The notes under the pieces: model-generated
The model's database searches: none
The model's input: only the letters and a program-made list of their open reading frames with translations
Told to the model about the DNA's origin: nothing
In this document: in pieces, positions 35,486-44,359 of the stretch
Layout: each line of letters starts with the position of its first letter
Numbering within the stretch: the stretch's first letter is position 1
Program-made: the position numbers and the translations under genes
Source: Paractinoplanes bogorensis
Lineage (GTDB): Bacteria; Actinomycetota; Actinomycetes; Mycobacteriales; Micromonosporaceae
Assembly (NCBI RefSeq): GCF_018829635.1
Contig: NZ_JAHKKG010000007.1
Span: 1 to 64,000, forward strand
Length of the DNA stretch: 64,000 bases
Direction of reading: 5' to 3'

Positions 35486-37024
35486 TCAAGCTTCGCCCGC
35501 CGCAGTCGATTCGGCCACTGTCTCGTCCGTCACCGGCCGGCTGTCCGGCAATGGAGCCAGGAAGGGAGTCAGCAGCCCGGGCACCGCGGCGTCGGCTGCG
35601 GCCAGACCGGTCTCGGCTCCCACGTCACGGATGGCATAGGCCCCGGCCCCGGCCGCGGTGGTCGCCCACACGGTGGCCAGGCCGGCCCGGCGCTGGAAGG
35701 CCGACTGGCGGACGGTCCAGCCGATGATCCCGCGACGCTGCAGGGCGACCGTGGAACGGCGTATCGTGCCGCTCCGGGTGACCAGATAGCCGCCGACGCG
35801 GCCGTGCCCGAGGCTGCGGTACGCGTCCACAGCCAGCACCAGCGCGATCGGCAGGGCCAGGGCGGCGGTGATCCAGGCGACGTGCAGCAGCACCTCGGTC
35901 AGCAGCACCCCGAGCACGATCAGCGGAAGCTCACCGGCCAGCACGGTCGCCAGGGCCCAGCGCACCCGGCGGCCACGCGCCGCGATCGGGTGCGGTGACA
36001 GCACCACCGCCGCGGTCGGCGAGACCTCTTCCCGCAGCACGTCGGCGGCCACCCGGTCGGCCAACGCCCGGGGCACGGCCGGCAGCAGCGTGCGCTGGTC
36101 GGCCTTGTTGTCCTCGACCGTTGTGGGCAGTCCGGTAGCCACGGCGTCGACCCGGGCCGCGCCGGCCAGCCGGGTCCCGAGCGCCTCGACGACGTCGACC
36201 CCGCGCAACCGTTCCTCCTCGACCGAGATCGACCGGGTGGTGAACAGGCCGCGGCGGACCCGCAGGGTGCCGCCCGCCTCCCGGTCGAGCCGGTAGGCCC
36301 ACCACATCTCGATCCAGAACCCGAGCGCGCCGATCGTGCCGATCAGCAGCGTCACCGCGACCAGGACGGCGATGGCCCCGATCAGGCCCAGCCCGGCCAG
36401 CAGGTCGATCGCCCAGCCGACGAGCCCCTCGACCCGGCCGAACCAGTCGGCCACGTTGAACAGGCCACCGACCGCGGCCGCCCCGAGCGCAGGCGCCAGG
36501 AAGGAGAGCGGGGCGTACCGGATCCAGCCCAGGTCGAACGTGGCGAGCCGGCCGTCGGCCGGGACACTGGTGGAGACGCGCGCGAGCAGGACGCGGCGCA
36601 GCTCGTCCCCGGTGGCGCGGGCGACCGGGCGGAGCTGGACGGTACCGCCCTTGCTGTGCTCGCCGGTGCCGATCCGCACCGTGACAACGCCGAAGACGCG
36701 CTGGAGGGGATCGGCGGTGACGTCGACCGTACGGATCCGGTCGCGCTGCAGCGAGCGGCGGTTGCGGATCAGCACGCCCGAGCGGACCTCGACGCGCTCG
36801 GCGCCGACCTGGTAGCGGGTGAAGCGCCAGTCGAGCCAGGCCGCGCCCGCGCCGGCCGCGATCACCACCACCGCACCCGGCAGTACCCAGGCCAGCGCGA
36901 CCCCGACCGAGATGCCGGACAGCCCGATGGCCGACGGCACCCCGGCCAGGAAGGCGACACCGACCATCGTCACCGCGGCGACGGGCACGGCCCGCTTGTC
37001 GAGCCGGCGCCAGTCGCCGTTCAC
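35486..37024 (-). CDS. bacterial PH-domain membrane protein, YdbT-like
   Basis: The protein has 512 residues with three bPH2 (PF03703-type) modules separated by membrane helices: [20 protein letters not shown] near 65, [22 protein letters not shown] near 255, and [20 protein letters not shown] near 425. YdbT-like proteins have been linked to resistance to antimicrobial peptides or envelope stress in Bacillus; a role here is inference. The GTG start overlaps the preceding PH gene by 4 nt. Confidence 0.85.
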   Translation of the reverse strand: MNGDWRRLDKRAVPVAAVTMVGVAFLAGVPSAIGLSGISVGVALAWVLPGAVVVIAAGAGAAWLDWRFTRYQVGAERVEVRSGVLIRNRRSLQRDRIRTVDVTADPLQRVFGVVTVRIGTGEHSKGGTVQLRPVARATGDELRRVLLARVSTSVPADGRLATFDLGWIRYAPLSFLAPALGAAAVGGLFNVADWFGRVEGLVGWAIDLLAGLGLIGAIAVLVAVTLLIGTIGALGFWIEMWWAYRLDREAGGTLRVRRGLFTTRSISVEEERLRGVDVVEALGTRLAGAARVDAVATGLPTTVEDNKADQRTLLPAVPRALADRVAADVLREEVSPTAAVVLSPHPIAARGRRVRWALATVLAGELPLIVLGVLLTEVLLHVAWITAALALPIALVLAVDAYRSLGHGRVGGYLVTRSGTIRRSTVALQRRGIIGWTVRQSAFQRRAGLATVWATTAAGAGAYAIRDVGAETGLAAADAAVPGLLTPFLAPLPDSRPVTDETVAESTAAGEA

Positions 37025-37554
37025 GTCGCGTCGCCCGGTATCGCCTGCGTGGTCACGGTGAGCCGCTCGGCGATCTCTTCGGCGACGTCGCGCGCCAGCC
37101 CGGGCATGGTCACCGCGCCCTTGGCCGACGCCGTCGTCACCACCACGGTGGCCAGGCCGAACCGTTGCTCGAGCGGCCCCCGGCGGGTGTCGACGGTCTG
37201 GATCCGCGAGAGCGGCGCCACCCGCCACTCCTGCCAGAACCGGCCGGTGCGGGTGTAGACGGCGGTGTCGGTGACCTCCCACCGATGCACCCGGAACCAC
37301 CAGCGCGGCAGAGCCAGCACCGCAGCCAGGCCGGCGAACGCGATGACCACGGCCGGGGTGAACAGCCAGAACCGGGCCGGCGTGATGAGCAGCCCGAGCA
37401 CCACCAGAACGACGACCGGCACGGCGAAACCGATCAGAAGATTGACCGTCCACCAGCCGACGGCCCGGCGGTCGACCGGGTTGGTGGGCGGGCGAAGGAG
37501 AACCGCCCCCGGCTGGACCGGAGCGGCGGACGTGGCGACAGGTTCACCGGCCAT
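37021..37554 (-). CDS. bacterial PH-domain membrane protein, YdbS-like
   Basis: The protein has 177 residues. Two membrane helices (about 38-85) precede one bPH2 domain with VHRWEVTDTAVYTRTGRF and SRIQTVDTRRGPLEQRFGLA. It pairs with the three-module protein downstream in the way YdbS pairs with YdbT. ATG 37554 has GGGGG 9 nt upstream; ATG 37563 would add three residues but leaves no room for a ribosome site. Confidence 0.85.
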   Translation of the reverse strand: MAGEPVATSAAPVQPGAVLLRPPTNPVDRRAVGWWTVNLLIGFAVPVVVLVVLGLLITPARFWLFTPAVVIAFAGLAAVLALPRWWFRVHRWEVTDTAVYTRTGRFWQEWRVAPLSRIQTVDTRRGPLEQRFGLATVVVTTASAKGAVTMPGLARDVAEEIAERLTVTTQAIPGDAT

Positions 37555-37600
37555 GTGAAGCATCCCCCGATGCCTGGAACGAACCTGCGGACGGCGAGGC

Positions 37601-39184
37601 TCAGCGCTTGGTGCAGACCGGAACCGAGCGGGCGATGTTGCTGCTCGAATAGGCCACCGAGATCGTGAAGCAGTAGTTCAGCGACTCGTTGAGCCCGTAG
37701 ACCACGTAGTCGTTGCTGCCCGCGGCGAGCTGCTGGAACGGCTTCTGGGGCTGGCCTGCGCGCCCGCCCGAGACCAGCACCGGGCCCTCGGAGTTCTTCG
37801 GGTAGGTCCATTGCAGCACGACGCTGTCGTTGTTGTCCTTCAGCTTCACGTTGGTCGGGGCGCCGGGCGCGGCCGTGGGCGCCCGTGTGGTGGCGGACGC
37901 GGTCGGTGCCGCCGCGGAGGGGGCCGCCGTGGTCGGTGCGGCGGCGGGTGGCGGGCCCTCGGCGCCGTCGGCGTTGGGGAGGGTCAGGGCCACCACGGCG
38001 ACCGCGGCGGCGACCCCGGCGACCAGCACAGCGGCCAGGAGGAACGGCTGGCGGCGGCGCGGCGTGGGATCGGTCGCGGGCTCACCGCGTACGGGAAGAC
38101 GCCTCTCGGTGTTGGGTGGCAGGGTGAATGTCGAGGCCGGCGCCGAACCGACCGGCTGCGGACGACCGTCGGGACCGTAATCGGGGGCGCGGCGGCCCGG
38201 CATCGGCGGCGGCGTGTCGGCCCGCACGTGGCGTCCCTGCAGGTCGTCGGGCGACTGGTGCACGTCGGCGAGGTAGAGCGGCTGCTGATAGACCGTGCCG
38301 TTGGGGTCGGTCGCACGGTTGTCGGGCGGCGGCTGGCTCGGATCGGCGGACGGTTCCGGATCAGGCACCGTGGGACGACGCGGGAACGGCAGCGTCCGTA
38401 CGCCCGGAGCCCCGACCGTGGTCACACCAGGCGCCTCGGCCGGACCGTCGGACTGCTCGACCCGCCCGCACACATGCTTGCCCGACGGCGCCGCCCGGAC
38501 CAGCGCGGCCACCTGGGCGACGAGCGGATGATCGGCCGGCAGGTAGCGTGCGCACAGCTCCTGGGCCTTGGCCAGATGGTCGTGCGACTCCGCGTCGCGG
38601 CCGCACTCGCGTTCCATCGCGCCCAGACGGGCCAGCATCTTGATGCCCGCGGGGTTGGCGTCGCCGTAACGGCGGCTGTGCCGATGCCAGGCCGCGGTCA
38701 ACCGGGACCGCGCGGCCGTGCAGTGGCCCGCCGCGTGCTCAGCCGTGGCCAGGTCGGCCTCGGCCGCCAGCACGCGGGGCGACTCGGCGCCCTCGAGCTC
38801 GGTGAGGTCTCCGACGAGACGACGGTAGACCTGGGCGGCGCGTCCGTAGTGGCCGGCACGCTGCAGCACCGCGGCGTGGGTGGCGGCGGCCGCGATCGTC
38901 CGGTCGTGGTGCGGCCCGTGCAGGCGTTCCTCGGCGGCGTGGGCGTAACCGGCCCAGAGCCGGGCACCGTTGAGGTCGCCCAGGGCGATCAGGATGCGGG
39001 CGTGCAGGGCGGCCGCGAAGGCCAGATCGGCGGTGGCCCGGAGCGGGTCGGTGGCGTCGGCCGGCTCGAGCACGTGGGCCAGCACACGACGGGCGCCCGC
39101 GAGGTCGCCGGCAGACGAGAGCGTCTGGGCGCGCGCGGTGAGCTCGGCGAGCGGTGGAGGGGCCACGTCTCCCATAGTGCTCAT
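37601..39184 (-). CDS. TPR protein with a membrane helix and a C-terminal Fn3-like domain
   Basis: The protein has 527 residues. Residues 10-235 are TPR-like helical repeats (LAGARRVLAHVLE, GHYGRAAQVYRRLV). A Pro-rich linker follows, then a membrane helix near 375-398 (FLLAAVLVAGVAAAVAVVAL), an Ala/Thr/Pro stalk and a C-terminal Fn3-type segment starting APTNVKLKDNNDSVVLQWTYP with two cysteines. Topology predicts TPR inside and Fn3 outside. The function is unknown. The ATG lies 6 nt after a TACAGT box on the minus strand. Confidence 0.75.
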   Translation of the reverse strand: MSTMGDVAPPPLAELTARAQTLSSAGDLAGARRVLAHVLEPADATDPLRATADLAFAAALHARILIALGDLNGARLWAGYAHAAEERLHGPHHDRTIAAAATHAAVLQRAGHYGRAAQVYRRLVGDLTELEGAESPRVLAAEADLATAEHAAGHCTAARSRLTAAWHRHSRRYGDANPAGIKMLARLGAMERECGRDAESHDHLAKAQELCARYLPADHPLVAQVAALVRAAPSGKHVCGRVEQSDGPAEAPGVTTVGAPGVRTLPFPRRPTVPDPEPSADPSQPPPDNRATDPNGTVYQQPLYLADVHQSPDDLQGRHVRADTPPPMPGRRAPDYGPDGRPQPVGSAPASTFTLPPNTERRLPVRGEPATDPTPRRRQPFLLAAVLVAGVAAAVAVVALTLPNADGAEGPPPAAAPTTAAPSAAAPTASATTRAPTAAPGAPTNVKLKDNNDSVVLQWTYPKNSEGPVLVSGGRAGQPQKPFQQLAAGSNDYVVYGLNESLNYCFTISVAYSSSNIARSVPVCTKR

Positions 39185-39190
39185 GCGACC

Positions 39191-39196
39191 ACTGTA
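39191..39196 (-). promoter_or_regulatory. -10 box TACAGT
   Basis: On the minus strand TACAGT ends 6 nt before the ATG at 39184. The divergent gene has TAGAAC 6 nt before its ATG at 39252, so both promoters face each other within 67 bp. Confidence 0.55.
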
Positions 39197-39251
39197 GGTA
39201 CAAGTGCAAAGTTGCGAACGCCTCGTGACCCGGACACTGTAGAACTCGTAT

Positions 39252-40148
39252 ATGTCCTACTCAGCGATCGCGACCGTCAAGCGGGAACTTCTCGTCCGTT
39301 ACCTCGAGGCTTGGGCGCCGGCCGCCCTGCACCGGGCCCGCCGGGTGATCTACGCCCACGGTTACGCGGACGCCGACGGGGGCGCCGCGGTCGAGGCGGC
39401 GATGCGGGTGCTGGCCGAGCAGTCCGATCTCGTACGCGGTCGCGAGCTGACCATGGTGGCCACCGGCGACGATCTGGGGGCGATCGCGCCCCGGCTGGCG
39501 GCGATCCAGGCGGAGTCGGGGGCGGGGGCCGGGCTGGCCGTGCACACGATCTCCGGCGGGACGGACGGGCGGCTGCCGGTCGGACTCAAGGCGATCGGTG
39601 CTGCCCGCGTACCGGTGCTGGGGTTTCTCGACGCCTCTTCGTCGTCGGTTGCTCCCGCCACGGTGTCCGCGCTGACCGCGGGCAAACCGGCCGACGTGTT
39701 ACTGGTGCTGCCGCCGGGGGCTTCCAGCGATTCCTTCCGTACGGGATGGCCTCTGTTCTCGCAGGTGGAGTTGGCCGTCTCGGACGAACCGGGTGAGCTG
39801 CTGGTCTTCGGCACGACGGCCGGGAAGAGCCTCGAGGGCTTCAAGGAGGCACTGTGGTCGGTCGACGAGTTCGCCGGGGTCCGCTATCGGGACCCGGGTG
39901 ACCCGGACCGGCATCTGATCGACATCTCTCTCACGCCGCACCCAGGGCCGCTGCGGCGCGAGATCCTCGCTTTTCTACACCGCGTGGGGTCGGCTTCCGT
40001 GACCGAGCTGCGGACCTTCGCGCTGACCGAGACGGTCTATCGGGCCGCGGACGCCACGCGGGTGCTGCACACGCTGATCGACGCGGGGACGGTCACCCGC
40101 GAGCCGTCACACGGACGGCTCGGCGGGGACGTCGTCATCACTTTATGA
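39252..40148 (+). CDS. hypothetical protein, possibly TcmP-like (three-Cys-motif partner)
   Basis: The protein has 298 residues. KRELLVRYLEAWAPAALHRA followed by VIYAHGYADADGG resembles the start of the TcmP family, where the second motif is normally a DGFAGPG-type loop; here the Asp and Pro are altered. The C-terminal 80 residues (LHRVGSASVTELRTFALTE, LHTLIDAGTVTREP) look like a winged helix. No catalytic residues can be assigned. It starts leaderless-like, divergent from the TPR gene, and ends overlapping the small gene on the other strand by 6 nt. Confidence 0.6.
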   Translation: MSYSAIATVKRELLVRYLEAWAPAALHRARRVIYAHGYADADGGAAVEAAMRVLAEQSDLVRGRELTMVATGDDLGAIAPRLAAIQAESGAGAGLAVHTISGGTDGRLPVGLKAIGAARVPVLGFLDASSSSVAPATVSALTAGKPADVLLVLPPGASSDSFRTGWPLFSQVELAVSDEPGELLVFGTTAGKSLEGFKEALWSVDEFAGVRYRDPGDPDRHLIDISLTPHPGPLRREILAFLHRVGSASVTELRTFALTETVYRAADATRVLHTLIDAGTVTREPSHGRLGGDVVITL

Positions 40149-40322
40149 GCGGCTCTTGTCCTGCTTCCAGCTGAACGGGCCGGGCAGGTCGAAGCGGTGC
40201 GCCTTGGCGCGCGAGTTCCAGGACCAGCGGCCGATCTTGAGACTCCACGACGAGTAGCCGTTCTCGGTGAAGTTCAGGATCAACGGGCCGATCTTCTTGC
40301 GCTTGCGGAAAACGAGGCCCAT
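40143..40322 (-). CDS. small DUF4236-like protein
   Basis: The protein has 59 residues and starts MGLVFRKRKKIGPLILNF, then NGYSSWSLKIGRWSWNSRAK and ends in a basic tail. The opening FRKR..GP..LNF pattern is that of DUF4236-type small proteins of unknown function. GGAGGG lies 7 nt before the ATG, which supports translation. Its last codons overlap the end of the convergent gene at 40148. Confidence 0.8.
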   Translation of the reverse strand: MGLVFRKRKKIGPLILNFTENGYSSWSLKIGRWSWNSRAKAHRFDLPGPFSWKQDKSRS

Positions 40323-40395
40323 CGGTACGTCCCTCCAAGGTTCGTTCGGATGGACGTTCGATTCCCTATTGGAGAAATCGGCAAACGTGCTTGCT

Positions 40396-40455
40396 CTTTA
40401 CCGGGCTTCTTTACCTGGGCTGCCGCGCGCTCTTTACCTGGGCTGCCACGCGTCG
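40396..40455. repeat. duplicated 3' end of the Rrf2 gene
   Basis: CTTTACCTGGGCTGCCRCGCG occurs at 40409 and, 23 bp later, at the true 3' end of the Rrf2 gene (40432 onward); a shorter piece, CTCTTTACCGGGCTT, precedes at 40394. The extra copies lie just past the stop codon. Confidence 0.75.
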
Positions 40456-40889
40456 GGGCGGGTGGTCAGCTTGCGGACGTGGGCCGGCATCCGGCCGCTG
40501 ATCAGCTCGGCCAGGTTGACCTCGTCGACCACCTCACGCACGGCGGCGCGGACCGCGACCCAGAGATTGGGCAGATTTTCCGCGGCGCCGGTGTAACGAG
40601 TCTCTTCCGGACGGAGGCCGCGGACCCCGGCCAGCGGACCGTCGACCGCGCGCAGGATCTGGCCGATCGTCACATCGCGAGGGGACTGTGACAATGTGTA
40701 GCCACCCTCGGCGCCCCGCTGCGCGCGCACCACCCCGGCCCGCCGCAGATCGGCGAGCACCGCCTCGAGGAACTTGCGAGGCATTTCCTGGTCCTGGGCG
40801 ATGGCTTGGGCGGACATCAATGCCGGGTAGGCCCTGGCCAAGCTCAGGGCGGCCCGGACCGCGTAGTCGCCGCGCGCGGAGATCTGCAC
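40434..40889 (-). CDS. Rrf2 family transcriptional regulator without cluster cysteines
   Basis: The protein has 151 residues. The winged helix MQISARGDYAVRAALSLA, AIAQDQEMPRKFLEAVLADL and VVRAQRGAEGGYTLSQ are typical of Rrf2/IscR/NsrR. The region that holds three Cys in iron-sulfur members (after VDGPLAGVRGLRPEE) has none, so it is probably a non-cluster sensor. The GTG start lies 6 nt from CATGAT on the minus strand. Confidence 0.88.
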   Translation of the reverse strand: MQISARGDYAVRAALSLARAYPALMSAQAIAQDQEMPRKFLEAVLADLRRAGVVRAQRGAEGGYTLSQSPRDVTIGQILRAVDGPLAGVRGLRPEETRYTGAAENLPNLWVAVRAAVREVVDEVNLAELISGRMPAHVRKLTTRPDAWQPR

Positions 40890-40954
40890 CCATTCATCAT
40901 GCCCCCTCGACGCGAAAGACTCGCACATACCCCACGGTTTTATGGGAATTACGC

Positions 40955-41809
40955 TCAGTCAGATGATCGTCGCTGTGCGGGAATGACCCCGCGGGGCTCG
41001 CCCGAGGCCTCCGACCGGAACTGGCCCGGGCTCATCCCGGCCTCCCGGTGGAAGAAGCGACCGAAGTTCGTCGGCTCAGGAAAACCCAGGTGACGGCCCA
41101 CCTCGGCGACCGAGAGGTCGGTGCAGGCGAGCAGCCGGCGGGCCTCGAGCGAGACCCGGTCGTCGACCACCTGCTTGGCGGTGCGGCCGGTGACGGACAG
41201 GCAGGCCCGGGTGAGCGTACGCACCGAGCAGCCGAGCTCTTCGGCATAGTCTTCGACGCGACGGCTGTGCGGGTGACCGGCCTCGAGCAGGCTCCGGAAC
41301 CGCGCATAGGTCCGGCTCTCGGGCCCGGCCGGCTCGCCCTCGCTGAGCAGCGAGAGCCGCAGCAGCAGGACATGCAGCTGGTGACGCAGCAGGTCACCGG
41401 CCACCGGCCCGGGCGGGTGGCGCTCGCAGTCGACCGCCAGCTGGGTGAACTCGCTGATCACGGCGTCTTCGTCCTCGCCGCGCAGCTGCCAGCGATTTTG
41501 CCAGGGGTTTCCGCCCTCCTGCGGCTGCAACCGGGGCTCGAAGGTCACCACCGAGGCGATCAGGCCGTTGCGCCCTACACGAAGCGCCTGACCCGGCTGG
41601 ATCCACAGCAGGGTGCCGGGCCGGCAGGAATGGCCGAAGAAGTCGACCTCGACCGTGCCGTGGCCGGCCGTGGCCAGCAGCAGCACGTGATAGGGCAGGC
41701 GGACCGGCGGCTGGGCCGAGGTGGCGTCGAGAGCACAGCAGCCGACGCCCGCCCAGCCGGGCGGTCGGAACGTGATGGCGGTCTCGGACCGCGCCGCTGT
41801 AATGGACAT
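40955..41809 (-). CDS. AraC family transcriptional regulator
   Basis: The protein has 284 residues. The N-terminal half is a cupin-like ligand domain (VLLLATAGHGTVEVDFFGHS, GTLLWIQPGQALRVGRNG). The C-terminal 100 residues hold two HTH motifs: RVEDYAEELGCSVRTLTRACL and LSVAEVGRHLGFPEPTNFGRFFHREAGMSPGQF in shortened form. The ATG at 41809 is used; ATG at 41833 is an alternative. The effector and targets are unknown. A 16-bp palindrome lies upstream. Confidence 0.87.
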   Translation of the reverse strand: MSITAARSETAITFRPPGWAGVGCCALDATSAQPPVRLPYHVLLLATAGHGTVEVDFFGHSCRPGTLLWIQPGQALRVGRNGLIASVVTFEPRLQPQEGGNPWQNRWQLRGEDEDAVISEFTQLAVDCERHPPGPVAGDLLRHQLHVLLLRLSLLSEGEPAGPESRTYARFRSLLEAGHPHSRRVEDYAEELGCSVRTLTRACLSVTGRTAKQVVDDRVSLEARRLLACTDLSVAEVGRHLGFPEPTNFGRFFHREAGMSPGQFRSEASGEPRGVIPAQRRSSD

Positions 41810-41883
41810 CGCGCCACGACGGTAACCGGCCATGACCAGCGATGCACGAGGCAAAACGCGCCACGGGCCCGGGTGTCGGCTTT

Positions 41884-41899
41884 CCGCTCGATCGAGCGG
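41884..41899. promoter_or_regulatory. 16-bp perfect palindrome CCGCTCGATCGAGCGG
   Basis: It lies about 75 bp upstream of the AraC start, between that gene and the ssgB terminator, where an operator for autoregulation would be expected. Confidence 0.45.
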
Positions 41900-41951
41900 T
41901 ATTTCTGCGACGAATGTCTGGTTATTTGTATATCGGGCGGTTTATGCAAAA

Positions 41952-41990
41952 GGCGACCCGTACGGACCGGCAGTGTCCGTACGGGTCGCC
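41952..41990 (-). terminator. rho-independent terminator of ssgB
   Basis: A perfect 16-bp stem (41952-41967 with 41975-41990, loop of 7) is followed on the minus strand by TTTTG. Confidence 0.9.
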
Positions 41991-42006
41991 TGTCGCATTT
42001 AGCGAA

Positions 42007-42438
42007 CTATCGGCCGGCCAGCAACCGATTGACGGCCGCATCGACGTCCAGATGTTCCGATTCCCGTCCCCGGGGCACCACCACATAGGTGCGACGGAGG
42101 AATCGGACAAGGACGCTGCGAGGCACCTCGAACAGTGCATTACCGTCAGGTGATGACAGCGCGAGGGCAACGAAGTCGCCCCGAGGCGTGGCCCACGGCC
42201 ACACCCGGACGTCTCCGATACCCGCCGGCTCGTCGAGCCCGGTCACGAGCAGTTCCCGCGCAAAGGACCAGCTCACGGCTTCCCCACCGGCTGATTCTGC
42301 GTGGAACAACACGTGTACCGCATAAGGGTCGGCTGGGTCGTAACGCAGGCTGGCGCGCACGGGCAGAGCCGTGGCATCAGGCGCTACGAGCCGCAGCGAG
42401 GTTTCGACCTCGACGGTCGTTGGACGAATGGTACTCAT
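42007..42438 (-). CDS. ssgB: SsgA-like sporulation/cell-division protein, SsgB type
   Basis: The protein has 143 residues. The start VEVETSLRLVAPD, the central YDPADPYAVHVLFHAES, WSFARELL and FLRRTYVVVPRGRESEHL are SsgA-like protein signatures, closest to SsgB of Micromonosporaceae-type genomes. SsgB recruits FtsZ to septum sites during sporulation. GGGGGGAG lies about 7 nt before the ATG. A strong terminator follows, so the gene is monocistronic. Confidence 0.9.
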   Translation of the reverse strand: MSTIRPTTVEVETSLRLVAPDATALPVRASLRYDPADPYAVHVLFHAESAGGEAVSWSFARELLVTGLDEPAGIGDVRVWPWATPRGDFVALALSSPDGNALFEVPRSVLVRFLRRTYVVVPRGRESEHLDVDAAVNRLLAGR

Positions 42439-42715
42439 GGACGAACTCCCCCCGGCACCGCTGCGAGGCTGGTGAACCCCGCGTTTCCCATACTCAGGTG
42501 ATCCCTGTCGTTACGCTCCGCCATACGCTGATCTCACCCAGTAGTGGGAAGACGGTTCCGAAAACCCTTTCGCACAAGACGTAAAGCGATATCTTGTACT
42601 GTTCTGCCCCAAGTACTCGGTTCCGCCCGGCGTCGGGTGGTCCAGCAGTTGACTTACTCCGGTAACGTCCATTTCTCCCGGGTGGTGACGGGGCTCCGGA
42701 ACACTGGGGGATGAA
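42439..42715. other. 277-bp divergent promoter region ssgB / PGPGW gene
   Basis: Relatively AT-rich around 42540-42610 (ACGTAAAGCGATATCTTGTA). Both flanking genes must be transcribed from here. No palindromic operator stands out. Confidence 0.4.
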
Positions 42716-43117
42716 ATGACTACGAAACCCGACCAAGATCGGGCCCCTACGGGTGTGCTGGACAAGATCCGCGCCAACCCCACAGGCCGGCTCGCACTCA
42801 AGATCTCCATCGCCGCGCTCGGCGCCATCGTCGTCGCCGCGGGCATCGTGATGATCCCGCTACCCGGCCCCGGGTGGGCGGTCGTCATCGCCGGCCTGGC
42901 GATCTGGGCCATCGAATTCGCGTGGGCCAAACACCTGCTCGAGTTCACCAAGAAACACGTGCTGTCCTGGACGCACTGGATCGGCCGCCAGTCATGGCCG
43001 GTAAAAGGGCTGGTCGGGCTGGCCACGTTCCTGTTCGTCAGCGCCATCGTCTACCTGTCGGTGCGCGTCAGCTTCGGCATCGACCTGATCGACAAGGCGC
43101 GGGAGTGGCTGAGCTGA
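42716..43117 (+). CDS. small membrane protein with PGPGW motif (TIGR02611 type)
   Basis: The protein has 133 residues and three membrane helices. IVMIPLPGPGWAVVIAGLA contains the PGPGW motif that defines this actinobacterial family; the function is unknown. GGGGG lies before ATGAA-ATG, and ATG 42716 starts the family-typical hydrophilic N-terminus. Confidence 0.85.
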   Translation: MTTKPDQDRAPTGVLDKIRANPTGRLALKISIAALGAIVVAAGIVMIPLPGPGWAVVIAGLAIWAIEFAWAKHLLEFTKKHVLSWTHWIGRQSWPVKGLVGLATFLFVSAIVYLSVRVSFGIDLIDKAREWLS

Positions 43118-43167
43118 CCCCTGTTAGCCGCCAAGGGCAGCGGTCTAGTACAGTCAGTCCTCGTTGA

Positions 43168-43239
43168 GGGCGATTAGCTCAGCGGGAGAGCGCTCCGTTC
43201 ACACCGGAGAGGTCACTGGTTCGATCCCAGTATCGCCCA
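43168..43239 (+). tRNA. tRNA-Val (anticodon CAC)
   Basis: The cloverleaf is complete: acceptor GGGCGAT with ATCGCCC, D stem GCTC/GAGC, anticodon stem CTCCG/CGGAG enclosing TTCACAC (anticodon CAC), T arm ACTGG-TTCGATC-CCAGT. CCA is not fully encoded. No integrase or duplicated tRNA 3' end is nearby, so it is not visibly used as an attachment site in this window. Confidence 0.95.
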
Positions 43240-43324
43240 CGAGTCGGGGGCTGTCGTGTGTCTGCGGAGAGCGCAGACCTGGCCGCCTCGTTCCTTCCGG
43301 CGCGACTTCGTCGCGCCAGGCGGG

Positions 43325-43493
43325 GGCTTCGCCACCCGCACCCCCTCTGCCGCGCTCACCCTTCGGGTATTGCTGAGCTGGAAGTGGCTTCGCCACGCGC
43401 ATCCCGTGTGCCGCGCTCGCCCTTCGGGTATTGCTGAGCTGGAAGTGGCTTCGCCACCCGCGCCCGTGTGCCGCGCTCACCCTTCGGGCTTCG
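43325..43493. repeat. 61-bp tandem repeat, 2.8 copies
   Basis: Units starting GGCTTCGCCAC begin at 43325, 43386 and 43447; each contains GCCGCGCTCACCCTTCGGG or a near copy. A related fragment (GCTTCGCCACCCGCTGCCGC) appears at 44266. The array fills most of the gap between tRNA-Val and the next gene. Confidence 0.9.
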
Positions 43494-43579
43494 TTGGCGG
43501 CTACCCATGCGGGGTACGGAGAGTATTTGCGTGGCGTCGTTGAGTAATGTTGGGTGCGCTTTGGTCGATGTTTGTGGCC

Positions 43580-44185
43580 GTGACTCATGACTCGTACGGC
43601 AACTTTCAGCAGCCTCAGCACTCGGCCTTTCCTCAGCCTCAGCACTCGGCCTTTCCTCAGCCTCAGCCTTATCAGCAGGTTTCGCCGGGCGGGATGATGC
43701 CTGGGCCGCTGCCTGGGCGGCGGGGGCGTCGGGGTCTCGTTGTCGGGCTTGTGGTTGCCGGCGTTCTCGCGGTTGGGGCGGCCGCTGTGGGGACTACGGC
43801 GGTTGTCCTCAGCGGACGCCAAACCGGCTCGGCGGTGGCGGCGATACCGGTGCTGGCACCCAAGACGCTGACGGTCAGCGGCACCATGGCGCTTCATGAT
43901 GATGACCTGCTGTCGTACGACGGGGGCTGCGCCGGCAACGGTGGATACGACGACATCAGCGACGGCGCCTCCGTCACAGTCACCGACGCCGGCGGTGAGA
44001 TCGTCGGGCTGGGAAGCCTGACCGGCTCGACGATGGTCAGCGGCACCGAGTGCGACTTCTCGTTTACGGTCACCGGTGTTCCGGCCGGCAAGGGCTTCTA
44101 CGGGGTCGAGGTCTCGCACCGGGGCTCGGTCAAGTACGCGGAGGCCGACCTTGCGTCTCCGGTGGGTGTCACTCTCGGAAGCTGA
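43580..44185 (+). CDS. membrane-anchored protein of unknown function with Gln/Pro-rich N-terminus
   Basis: The protein has 201 residues. The N-terminal 45 residues are Gln/Pro-rich, with a 24-bp direct repeat in the DNA coding QPQHSAFP twice. One membrane helix (GLVVGLVVAGVLAVGAAAVG) precedes an extracellular domain with two cysteines and a mostly beta character (TLTVSGTMALHDDD, GASVTVTDAGGEIVGLGSL). I do not recognise the domain. GTG 43580 is chosen because MTHDSYG resembles the hydrophilic start of such proteins; ATG 43547 and 43568 are also possible. Confidence 0.65.
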   Translation: MTHDSYGNFQQPQHSAFPQPQHSAFPQPQPYQQVSPGGMMPGPLPGRRGRRGLVVGLVVAGVLAVGAAAVGTTAVVLSGRQTGSAVAAIPVLAPKTLTVSGTMALHDDDLLSYDGGCAGNGGYDDISDGASVTVTDAGGEIVGLGSLTGSTMVSGTECDFSFTVTGVPAGKGFYGVEVSHRGSVKYAEADLASPVGVTLGS

Positions 44186-44359
44186 AGGCCACGGCGGTGG
44201 GCCTTTCAGCGGTCCAGGGGCGGCCTCGTCGTGTCGGGTGCCGATACCCAGCTCGCGCCGGAGCTTCGCCACCCGCTGCCGCGCCCATCCTTCGGGTCAT
44301 GCTGCGATCGTCTGTTTCGGGCAGAACTCTGATGGCTCGCGTCGGCCAGAATGGCGGTC

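Noticed and set aside
43168-43239. tRNA-Val as attachment site of an integrated element
   Set aside because: No integrase gene and no second copy of the tRNA 3' end occur in the window.
43164-43376. 70-codon ORF over the tRNA
   Set aside because: It covers tRNA-Val and the beginning of the repeat array; no ribosome site.
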